From: Crossiella sp. S99.2
GTDB lineage: Bacteria > Actinomycetota > Actinomycetes > Mycobacteriales > Pseudonocardiaceae
Direction: 5' to 3'
DNA length: 64,000 nucleotides
Assembly: GCF_023094165.1 (NCBI RefSeq)
Contig: NZ_JALMDK010000007.1
Location: 3,099-67,098 of the forward strand
Position 1 is the first letter of the stretch. Every line of letters begins with the position of its first letter. This document shows positions 32,604 to 39,078 of the stretch, piece after piece. The translations under genes were made by a program, and so were the position numbers. The notes under the pieces were generated by a model. That model was not told the origin of the DNA, did not search any database, and saw only the letters and a list, made by a program, of their open reading frames with translations.

Positions 32604-32981
32604 ATGGCGAAATCCTGTCCCTGCGGCCTGCCCACGTCCTACCCGGACTGCTGCGGCGCGCTGCATCGCGGCGAACGCGCCGCCGCCACCGCCGAACTGC
32701 TGATGCGCTCCCGGTTCAGCGCATACGCGCTCCGGGACGAGGCGTACCTGTTGCGCAGCTGGCACCCGCGGACCCGCCCGGTCGAGGTCGACTTCGACAC
32801 CGACCTGCGCTGGACCCACCTGGAGATCCTCGGCGCCACCGGCGGCGGGCTGTTCCACCAGGAGGGCACGGTCGAGTTCAACGCGCACTACCGCTACCAG
32901 GACAAGGACGACCGGCTGCACGAGAACAGCCGGTTCGAGCGGGTGGACGGGGCGTGGGTCTACCTGGCGCCGATCGGCTGA
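32604..32981 (+). CDS. YchJ-family (UPF0225) SEC-C motif protein
   Basis: 125 residues. The N-terminal Cys-rich CPCGLPTSYPDCCGALH is the SEC-C-like zinc motif of this family, and the NTF2-like remainder (LLRSWHPRTRP, FHQEGTVEF, RLHENSRFER) matches YchJ proteins over full length. The biochemical role is not established in the family. Divergent from the methyltransferase. Confidence 0.85.
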   Translation: MAKSCPCGLPTSYPDCCGALHRGERAAATAELLMRSRFSAYALRDEAYLLRSWHPRTRPVEVDFDTDLRWTHLEILGATGGGLFHQEGTVEFNAHYRYQDKDDRLHENSRFERVDGAWVYLAPIG

Positions 32982-33052
32982 GCCGGACAGCCCTAAACGC
33001 ACTCCATCTGGTGATGTTTCTGCCGGTCGCTCGGCTCCGCAGTCGCCGTCTT

Positions 33053-33085
33053 CACCCCGGTGAGCTGCGGAAACCCGCCGGGGTG
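33053..33085. terminator. weak stem-loop downstream of the YchJ-like gene
   Basis: CACCCCGG (33053-33060) pairs with CCGGGGTG (33078-33085) across a 17-base loop, 72 bp after the stop. It is a modest candidate terminator; no U-tract is present. Confidence 0.35.
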
Positions 33086-33175
33086 AGGGTAAGGGCGCGG
33101 CCGGTCGCAGTCGGGTTATGGATCTTTCGACGGCAGGCAAGTTTGGCGTATCGGAGCAACGGTTAACCCGTCGGA

Positions 33176-33610
33176 GTGACGCCAGAAGTGAACGGAGGGT
33201 CGCCACGTGGTCAGCACGCGTCCGTGCTGCGGGTGGCCAACCAGGCTCTAGGGGTGATGTTGTGGGCCGAACTCTCCGGGCGTGACCGGTTCGAGCCGCT
33301 GTTGCCCGCGGCCGAACGCAGCGCGCCGAGCACCCTGCAGGAACTGGCCGCCGCCCAGGCACACAAGGCCGACCAACTCGCCGACCGGATCGAGTCGGTG
33401 CTGGCCAGGGAGAGCGGCGGGCTGTCCACCGACAGCGCGGTCGGCCCGGCCCGGTTCGTGGTGCACCAGACCCGGCTCTTCGCCCGCCGCGCCCGGCAGG
33501 GACCGCTGCGCTTCGCCGTGTTCAACCACGAGGTGGCCCGGCTGAACCGGGTCCTGGACCTGGTCGCGCACCACCTGTCCGTGGGCGCCGGCGCGGTCAG
33601 CAGCTACTGA
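33176..33610 (+). CDS. hypothetical helical protein
   Basis: Up to 144 residues, mostly helical (STLQELAAAQAHKADQLADR, HEVARLNRVLDLVAHHL). I do not recognise it. The start is uncertain: GTGs at 33176, 33188 and 33224 are in frame but lack a ribosome binding site, whereas a perfect GGAGGG followed by GTG at 33207 is in another frame that stops after 14 codons. A one-base deletion near 33222 would reconcile them, so a frameshift or sequencing error is possible. Confidence 0.5.
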   Translation: MTPEVNGGSPRGQHASVLRVANQALGVMLWAELSGRDRFEPLLPAAERSAPSTLQELAAAQAHKADQLADRIESVLARESGGLSTDSAVGPARFVVHQTRLFARRARQGPLRFAVFNHEVARLNRVLDLVAHHLSVGAGAVSSY

Positions 33611-33624
33611 CCACCCGGATCAGC

Positions 33625-34464
33625 TCACCACAGCGCCGTGGCCAGGGCCCGGTAGCCCGGCATCGGATCGCCCGCGTCCCTGGTCACCACCTGGATGCCG
33701 ACGTGGTCCGCACCCGCCTTGACCTGCTCGGCGAGCCGTTCCGTCAGCTGCTCGGGGCTGCCGAAGGGGACCACCAGGTCGATCATCCGGTCGCTGCCCG
33801 GCCGGGCCACCTCCTCCTCGGTCAGCCCGTGCTTGACCAGGGTGCCCATGTAGTTGCGCAGGCCGAGGTAGATGTCCAGGAACTCCCGCGCCGCGGCCCT
33901 GGCCCGCGCCGGATCGGCGTCCACGACCAGGGTCTGCTCGGGGACCAGCAGCCCGTCGCCGACCAGCTCGCGGGCCTGCGCGGTGTGTGCGACCGGCATC
34001 AGGTACGGGGTGGCGCCGAGGGTGCGTTCCCCGGCCAGTTTCAGGGTTTTCGGGCCGAGCGCGGCCAGCACGATCGACTTCCTGGGCACCCCGGCCTCGT
34101 CGAGGCGGTCCAGGTACTCCACGACCTTGGCGTAGGGCTTCTGGTAGACCGCCACCGCCTCCGGGTGGCCGACGCCGACGCCGAGCAGGAACCGCTCGCC
34201 GTGCCGGTCCGCGATCCGGTGGAAGCCGCGGGCCACCGCCTCGGGTTCGTTGGTCCACATGTTCACGATCGCGCTGGCCACGGTGATCGTGCTGGTCGCG
34301 GACAGCAGCGCGTCGTGCTGTTCGAGTTCGCCGAGGGCGGCGTTGCCGTGGCCGATCCAGGCGGTGCCGTAGCCGAGGTCCTCTGCCTCCTGGACGTAGC
34401 TGGTCAGCGAGGGGGTGTGCTGCGGGGCCAGCCACACGCCGTGCGTGCCGAGTCGAGCGGTCAC
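33625..34464 (-). CDS. LLM-class (F420-type) oxidoreductase
   Basis: 279 residues of luciferase-like monooxygenase fold: LGTHGVWL at the N-terminus, an early AEDLGYGTAWIGHG, FLLGVGVGHPEAV in the centre and GADHVGIQV near the end. The TIGR-type actinobacterial members are predicted to use coenzyme F420. GTG at 34464 is preceded by AAGGAGG. It is divergent from the AlkC-like repair gene, and the two share a compact AT-rich control region. The substrate is unknown. Confidence 0.83.
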   Translation of the reverse strand: MTARLGTHGVWLAPQHTPSLTSYVQEAEDLGYGTAWIGHGNAALGELEQHDALLSATSTITVASAIVNMWTNEPEAVARGFHRIADRHGERFLLGVGVGHPEAVAVYQKPYAKVVEYLDRLDEAGVPRKSIVLAALGPKTLKLAGERTLGATPYLMPVAHTAQARELVGDGLLVPEQTLVVDADPARARAAAREFLDIYLGLRNYMGTLVKHGLTEEEVARPGSDRMIDLVVPFGSPEQLTERLAEQVKAGADHVGIQVVTRDAGDPMPGYRALATALW

Positions 34465-34483
34465 CGAATCCTCCTTGAGGTGC

Positions 34484-34505
34484 TGCTATAGTCCTCTGTA
34501 TAGCA
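34484..34505. promoter_or_regulatory. inverted repeat TGCTATA-N8-TATAGCA in a divergent promoter
   Basis: The 7-bp arms are perfect, 19 bp from the LLM gene start and 26 bp from the AlkC-like start, in the only AT-rich stretch of the region. A related TATAG-TTG-CTATA dyad lies at the TetR gene start (37451-37463), so the TetR at 37463 could act at both places. Confidence 0.45.
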
Positions 34506-34531
34506 AACATAGCACCTGGAACGGGAGTCGC

Positions 34532-35629
34532 ATGCCCACCGCGGACGAGCTGCTCGGCCCTGACGTCGCCGCCCATCTGGTCCGGGGCATCGCCCGGATC
34601 GCGCCCGGTTCCCGGCTGCCCACGCTGCGCCGCGCGGCCAAGGGACTGGCCGGGCTGAGCCTGCGCGAGCGCAGCGACCTGCTCAAGGACGCGCTGCTGG
34701 CCGACCTGCCCGGCGACTATCCCAGCCTGGACCGACAATTCCGGGCCGCGCTGGCCGATCCGGGGTTCACCGGCTGGCTGGTCTGGCCGGTCACCGAGGC
34801 GGTGTCCGCGCGCGCCCTCGCCCAGGACCCGCCCGCCCTCGCCGAGGCCCTGGCCCTGCTCGCCGCGCTGACCCCGCGGCTGACCGCCGAGTTCGCCATC
34901 CGCCCGCTGTTGTCGGCCGATCTGGACCAGGCGCTGCCGATCATCCAGACCTGGACCCGGGATCCGGACGAGCATGTGCGCAGGCTGGCCAGCGAGGGCA
35001 CCCGGGCGCACCTGCCGTGGGCGCGCAAGGTCCGGCCGATCCTGGACCGCCCGGAGCGCACCATCCCGATCCTGGACGCGTTGTACCGGGACGAGAGCGA
35101 GTACGTGCGCCGCTCGGTGGCCAACCACCTCAACGACCTCAGCCGCACCGAGGGCGACCTGGTGGTGGCGACCGCGGCCCGCTGGCTGGCCGAGCCGGCC
35201 GAGCACACGCCCCGGCTGGTCCGGCACGCGCTGCGCACGCTGATCAAGAAGGGCCACCCGGAAGCCTTGGCGCTACTGGGTTTCGCCCCCGTCGCCGGAG
35301 TCCTCGTGCACGGGCCGGAACTGGCCGGGCGCACGGTCGCGATCGGCGCCGAACTGCCGTTCGCGGTGCGGCTGGAGAACACCGGCGCGAGCCCGGCCAC
35401 CCTGGCCGTGGACTACGTGGTGCACCACCTCAAGGCCAACGGCAAACGCACCCCCAAGGTGTTCAAGCTGACCACCTGCGTGCTCGCGCCGGGGGAGCGG
35501 ATCACCTTCTCCCGCAGGCATTCCTTCAAGGTGATCAGCACCCGCGTGTACTACCCGGGCGAGCACGAGATCGAGGTGCAGGTCAACGGCGCCGCCTCCG
35601 GCCGGACCGCCTTCCGGCTCACCGGCTGA
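34532..35629 (+). CDS. AlkC-like DNA alkylation repair protein with Ig-like tail
   Basis: 365 residues. HEAT-like helical repeats form the N-terminal two thirds (LLSADLDQALPIIQTWTRDP, HVRRLASEGTRAHLPWA, YVRRSVANHLNDLSR); the last roughly 100 residues (AIGAELPFAVRLENTGASPA...EHEIEVQVNG) are an Ig-like beta sandwich, as in AlkC DNA glycosylases that excise N3-alkylated adenine or cytosine. The ATG follows CGGGAG. It is divergent from the LLM gene. Confidence 0.82.
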   Translation: MPTADELLGPDVAAHLVRGIARIAPGSRLPTLRRAAKGLAGLSLRERSDLLKDALLADLPGDYPSLDRQFRAALADPGFTGWLVWPVTEAVSARALAQDPPALAEALALLAALTPRLTAEFAIRPLLSADLDQALPIIQTWTRDPDEHVRRLASEGTRAHLPWARKVRPILDRPERTIPILDALYRDESEYVRRSVANHLNDLSRTEGDLVVATAARWLAEPAEHTPRLVRHALRTLIKKGHPEALALLGFAPVAGVLVHGPELAGRTVAIGAELPFAVRLENTGASPATLAVDYVVHHLKANGKRTPKVFKLTTCVLAPGERITFSRRHSFKVISTRVYYPGEHEIEVQVNGAASGRTAFRLTG

Positions 35630-35651
35630 TACCTTCGGCGCGGGAGGTGGC

Positions 35652-36494
35652 ATGGACGTCGACCTGCGCAAGCTGCGCTACTTCGTCGCGGTCGCCGAAC
35701 ACCTCCACTTCGGCCGGGCCGCCGAAGCGCTGCACATCGCGCAACCCGTGCTGTCCCGGCAGATCCGGGCCCTGGAAGAGGAACTCAAGGTCCAGCTGTT
35801 CCGCCGGGACCGCCGCGCCACCGAGCTGACCCCGGCCGGGGAGCAGTTGCTCGCCGACGCCCGGCCGCTGTTGGCCGGCGCGGAGGCGTTGCGCCGCAGG
35901 GTCGGCCGGGCCGCGCGCGGGGACCGGTTCACCGTCGGGTTCATGCCCGGCCTGATCGTGACCGCCGCGGTGCGCGAGCTGAGTCGCCGTCACCCGGAGC
36001 TGACCGTGGACGTGCAGCGGGTGGAGTGGACCGAGCAGACCGCGGTCATCCACGACGGCCGGGTGGACGTGTGCTTTGTGCGCCAACCGATCGACCCGGC
36101 CGGGCTGACCGTCCGGGACCTGTTCCTCGATCCCCGGGCGGTGCTGGTGCCCGCCGATCACCGCCTGGCCGGCAAGGAGACGGTGGAGATCGCCGACCTC
36201 GCCGACGAGCACCTGCTGCAGGTCCCGGCCGCCGTGCCGGAGTGGCGGGACCAGGTCGGCGGCGGGCCGAGCGCGGGGCCGGTGTTGCGCACGATGGAGG
36301 AGAAGCTGGAACACGTGGCCGCCGGGCACGGGGTGGTTGTGCTGCCGATGTCCGCGGTCAGCTTCTACCAGCGGCCCGACGTCACGCACATCCCGATCAC
36401 CGACCTCGCGCCCAACCGGGTCTGCCTGGCCTGGGACAGCACCCGGCGCAATCCGCTGCTGGCCGAGTTCGCCGCCATCGCCGCCGAAGTCTGA
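35652..36494 (+). CDS. LysR-family transcriptional regulator
   Basis: 280 residues. The N-terminal winged helix reads LRKLRYFVAVAEHLHFGRAA...ALHIAQPVLSRQIRALEEEL; the effector domain follows from about residue 90. GGGAGG precedes the ATG at 35652, 22 bp after the AlkC-like stop. Unusually, it is co-directional with both neighbours. It may control the SDR gene 71 bp downstream. Confidence 0.87.
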   Translation: MDVDLRKLRYFVAVAEHLHFGRAAEALHIAQPVLSRQIRALEEELKVQLFRRDRRATELTPAGEQLLADARPLLAGAEALRRRVGRAARGDRFTVGFMPGLIVTAAVRELSRRHPELTVDVQRVEWTEQTAVIHDGRVDVCFVRQPIDPAGLTVRDLFLDPRAVLVPADHRLAGKETVEIADLADEHLLQVPAAVPEWRDQVGGGPSAGPVLRTMEEKLEHVAAGHGVVVLPMSAVSFYQRPDVTHIPITDLAPNRVCLAWDSTRRNPLLAEFAAIAAEV

Positions 36495-36565
36495 TACCCG
36501 CCGGGCATCACAGACGCCAGAACAGGTCTTGGACCAGCGGCTTTGTCCGGACGCAGACTGCTGGC

Positions 36566-37438
36566 ATGAACATTTTCCTGACCGGCGGCTCCGGCTACCT
36601 CGGCCGCCACCTCATCCCCGTGCTGTGCGGCCACGGCCACCAGGTCACCGCACTGACCCGCAGCGACTCCTCAGCCGCCCTGGTCGCCGACCTCGGCGCG
36701 ACCCCCGTGCCCGGTGAGCTGACCGACCTGGAGGTGTTGCGCGCCAACGCCGCCGCCGCGGACGCGGCGATCCACCTCGGCCAGGTGTTCAGTGCGGACG
36801 CCCAGGTGATCGACCTGGCCGCCGCGCAGGCGTTGCTCGCCGGACTCGACGGCCGCGGCCCGTATGTGCACACCGGCGGCACCTGGGTTTTCGGCGACAC
36901 CGACGGCATCGCCGAGGAGACCACCCCGCACCGGCCGCCGCGAGTCACCGCCTGGCGGACCGGTAACGAACGCACCGTGCTCGCGCACGCCGAGACTGGT
37001 GGGCACCCGGTGCTGGTCATGCCCAGCCTGGTCTACGGCAACGGCGGCGGCATCATCGAGCAGGTCTTCGCCGCGCCCGGCCGGGCCACCGGGGCGGTGC
37101 CGTGCGTCGGGGACGGCGGCAACCGCTGGTCGCTGGTGCACGTCGAGGACATCGCCGAGCTGTACGCCCTGGCCCTGTCCGCCCCGGCCGGATCGAGTTA
37201 CTGCGGCACCCTGGACACCTTCCCGACCCAGGCCGAGGTGCTGGGCGCGGTGGCCAAGTCGGTCGGCGCGACCGTGGCCACCCTGGATCCCGGCCAGGCC
37301 GAGGCCCAGCTCGGCGCGTTCGCCGAAGCACTGGCCCTGGATCAGCGGGTCAGCGGTGCGCGGGCCCGCCGCGAACTCGACTGGACCCCGCGGCACACCG
37401 ATCCACTGGCGGAACTGTCCCAACCGACCGGTCGGTAG
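36566..37438 (+). CDS. NAD-dependent epimerase/SDR-type oxidoreductase
   Basis: 290 residues, extended/atypical SDR. The N-terminal Rossmann motif is GGSGYLG (residues 7-13). The active-site Tyr-x-x-x-Lys is not in its usual form (the region around MPSLVYGNGGG has the Tyr but no Lys four residues on), suggesting an atypical SDR. The stop codon TAG lies within the dispersed palindrome at 37422-37437, so the protein's last residues (QPTGR) are encoded by the motif. The TetR gene begins 24 bp downstream. Confidence 0.82.
   Translation: MNIFLTGGSGYLGRHLIPVLCGHGHQVTALTRSDSSAALVADLGATPVPGELTDLEVLRANAAAADAAIHLGQVFSADAQVIDLAAAQALLAGLDGRGPYVHTGGTWVFGDTDGIAEETTPHRPPRVTAWRTGNERTVLAHAETGGHPVLVMPSLVYGNGGGIIEQVFAAPGRATGAVPCVGDGGNRWSLVHVEDIAELYALALSAPAGSSYCGTLDTFPTQAEVLGAVAKSVGATVATLDPGQAEAQLGAFAEALALDQRVSGARARRELDWTPRHTDPLAELSQPTGR
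37422..37437. promoter_or_regulatory. AACCGACCGGTCGGTA palindrome at a stop codon and TetR promoter
   Basis: 15 of 16 match. It contains the TA of the SDR gene's TAG and overlaps the expected -35 zone of the following TetR gene, so it could be a terminator stem, an autoregulatory operator, or both. Confidence 0.6.
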
Positions 37439-37450
37439 AGAGTCAAACGC

Positions 37451-37462
37451 TATAGTTGCTAT
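37451..37462 (+). promoter_or_regulatory. -10 box of a leaderless TetR transcript
   Basis: TATAGT (37451-37456) ends 6 bases before the ATG at 37463, the spacing expected if transcription starts at the A of the start codon. No ribosome binding site precedes the gene. The box forms half of a TATAG-TTG-CTATA dyad. Confidence 0.55.
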
Positions 37463-38161
37463 ATGACCGAGAAGCGGCGGGGGAGCAGCGTCACCAGGGA
37501 CCGCCTGCTGCTCGCCGCCGGTCAGCTCCTGCACGATTCCCCGGACGGCAAGGTCTCCACCAGGGCGATCTGCGAGCGGGCCGGGGTGCAGGCGCCGACG
37601 CTGTACCACCACTTCGGCAGCAAACAGGGCCTGCTGGACAGCGTCGCCGACTACGGCCTCAGCCAGTACCTGGACGAGGAGCCGGTGCCCGAGGGCGATC
37701 CGGTGGCCGCGCTGCGCCGGGGCTGGGACAACCACGTCCGGTTCGGCCTGGACCACCCCGGCTTCTACGTGCTGCTCTACGGCCAGGTCGAACCCGGCGC
37801 CCCGTGCGCGCTGACCGGCGCCGCCGAGGCCATGCTGCTGGAACTGCTGCGCCGGATCGCCCAGCAGGGCAGGCTGCGGGTGACCCCGGCGGAGGCGGCC
37901 CGGCAGATCGTGGCCGCCAACGTCGGCGTCGCCCTCAGCCTGATCGCCCAGCCGGAGCCGACCAGGGACCTGGGGCTGTCGGACCGGTTGCGGGACAACG
38001 TGATCGACGCCCTGCTCACCGACGCCCCGGCGGCCGCGGGCGAGGCCACCGTGCCGACCGCGGCGGTGGCTTTGCTGGCCGCCCTGGACGGCGATCCGGC
38101 CGGACTCAGCGACGGCGAGGCGCAGCTGCTGCGCGAGTGGCTGCGCCGCCTCGCCGGCTAG
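37463..38161 (+). CDS. TetR-family transcriptional regulator
   Basis: 232 residues. The N-terminal HTH is typical: RDRLLLAAGQLLHDS, then TRAICERAGVQAPTLYHHFGSKQGLLDSV. The C-terminal helices would bind a small ligand. It appears to be translated from a leaderless mRNA (-10 box at 37451), with a 16-bp palindrome over the -35 zone suggesting autoregulation. Its stop codon overlaps that of the convergent DUF427 gene by four bases (CTAG). Confidence 0.88.
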   Translation: MTEKRRGSSVTRDRLLLAAGQLLHDSPDGKVSTRAICERAGVQAPTLYHHFGSKQGLLDSVADYGLSQYLDEEPVPEGDPVAALRRGWDNHVRFGLDHPGFYVLLYGQVEPGAPCALTGAAEAMLLELLRRIAQQGRLRVTPAEAARQIVAANVGVALSLIAQPEPTRDLGLSDRLRDNVIDALLTDAPAAAGEATVPTAAVALLAALDGDPAGLSDGEAQLLREWLRRLAG

Positions 38162-38529
38162 GACTCGCTGATCGTCACGCGGTCGGGGTAGAAGGCCACG
38201 TGCTCCTTGATCTCGGCGACCGCCGGGTACGGGGTCTCATAGGTCCACACCGAGTTCTCCCCGCGCACACCGAGCGCGGGCACACTGAAGTAGGCGGCCT
38301 CACCCTTGTACGGGCAGTAGGTCGACTGCTCGGTGCGGGCGAGGTTCTCGACCTTGGTGTCCGCGCGCGGGATGTAGAGCACCGCCGGGTAGGTGGATTC
38401 CCGCAGCGTCAGGGCGGCGCTGGTGTCGGCGAGCACGGTGTCCCCGGCCAGCACCACCACCCGGCCCCGGTGCGGCTCGATGGTGATCGGGTGATCCGGG
38501 CCCGGTTCCAGGACCTTCTTCTCCGCCAT
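38158..38529 (-). CDS. DUF427 domain protein
   Basis: 123 residues matching the DUF427 core: HRGRVVVLAGDTVLADT, ESTYPAVLYIPRAD, the conserved STYCPYKGEAAYFSV and AFYPDRVTI. The family forms a small beta barrel of unknown activity. GGAGG lies before the ATG at 38529. It shares a CTAG stop with the convergent TetR gene. Confidence 0.87.
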   Translation of the reverse strand: MAEKKVLEPGPDHPITIEPHRGRVVVLAGDTVLADTSAALTLRESTYPAVLYIPRADTKVENLARTEQSTYCPYKGEAAYFSVPALGVRGENSVWTYETPYPAVAEIKEHVAFYPDRVTISES

Positions 38530-38586
38530 GCCATACCTCCACTGGGTTCTCCTGGCCAGAACCCCGGATCCGGGCGCTTTGTTCCG

Positions 38587-38618
38587 CGCGTCTCTACCGA
38601 CCGGTCGGTAGAGACGCG
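38587..38618. terminator. perfect 32-bp palindrome built on the dispersed motif
   Basis: The exact 16-bp consensus TACCGACCGGTCGGTA (38595-38610) is extended on each side by 8 bases that pair perfectly (CGCGTCTC with GAGACGCG). It lies 23 bp beyond the stop of the minus-strand roadblock gene and upstream of DUF427, in the position of a terminator for the aromatic-uptake operon. Confidence 0.75.
38595..38610. repeat. exact TACCGACCGGTCGGTA consensus copy
   Basis: The only 16 of 16 copy in the window; it forms the core of the 32-bp palindrome 38587-38618. Confidence 0.75.
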
Positions 38619-38640
38619 AATACCGACACCGCCACCCTGC

Positions 38641-39078
38641 TCAGTTGCGCATCGCCGGCACCGCCGCGGCCGCGTGCAACTGCGCCCGCAACTCCGGTGT
38701 CAGCTGCGGCCCGACCCGCTCGACCAGGCGCGCCATCGCATACCCCACCATGCCGATATCGCAGGTCGGCGCGGCCAGCGCGGCCAGACAGGAGCCGTCG
38801 CTGATCGTCATCAGGAACAGGTATCCGCGTTCCATCGCCACGATGGTCTGCTTCACCTCGCCCGACTCGAAACACCGGGCCGCCCCGCTGGTCAGGCTGA
38901 CCAGCCCGGACACCACCGCGGACAACTGCTGGGCGCGCTGACCGGGCAGGCGGTTGGAACCGGCCAGCAGCAGGCCGTCGGCGGAGAGCACCACCGCGTG
39001 CGAGACCCCGGCCGCCCGGTTGACAAAATCGTCGACCAGCCAGTGGAAGTCCTCTAGCCGTTCGGTCTCGCTGCTCAC
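38641..39078 (-). CDS. roadblock/LC7-domain protein (CvnB-like)
   Basis: 145 residues. The roadblock/LC7 fold is recognisable from FHWLVDDFVNRAAGVSHAVVLSADGLLLAGS and the later TCDIGMVGYAMARLVERVG. In actinomycete conservons this protein (CvnB) follows a nitrate-sensor-like kinase (CvnA) and precedes a DUF742 protein (CvnC) and a GTPase (CvnD). Here it overlaps the kinase stop by 4 bp (GTGA) but is followed by a hairpin and DUF427, so CvnC and CvnD are absent. Confidence 0.85.
   Translation of the reverse strand: MSSETERLEDFHWLVDDFVNRAAGVSHAVVLSADGLLLAGSNRLPGQRAQQLSAVVSGLVSLTSGAARCFESGEVKQTIVAMERGYLFLMTISDGSCLAALAAPTCDIGMVGYAMARLVERVGPQLTPELRAQLHAAAAVPAMRN

Noticed and set aside
32982..33175. 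Riboswitch before the hypothetical gene
   Set aside because: Only a small hairpin is visible; no conserved riboswitch core could be matched.
38158..38641. CvnC/CvnD genes of a full conservon
   Set aside because: Downstream of the roadblock gene there is only a hairpin and DUF427; no DUF742 or GTPase motifs.
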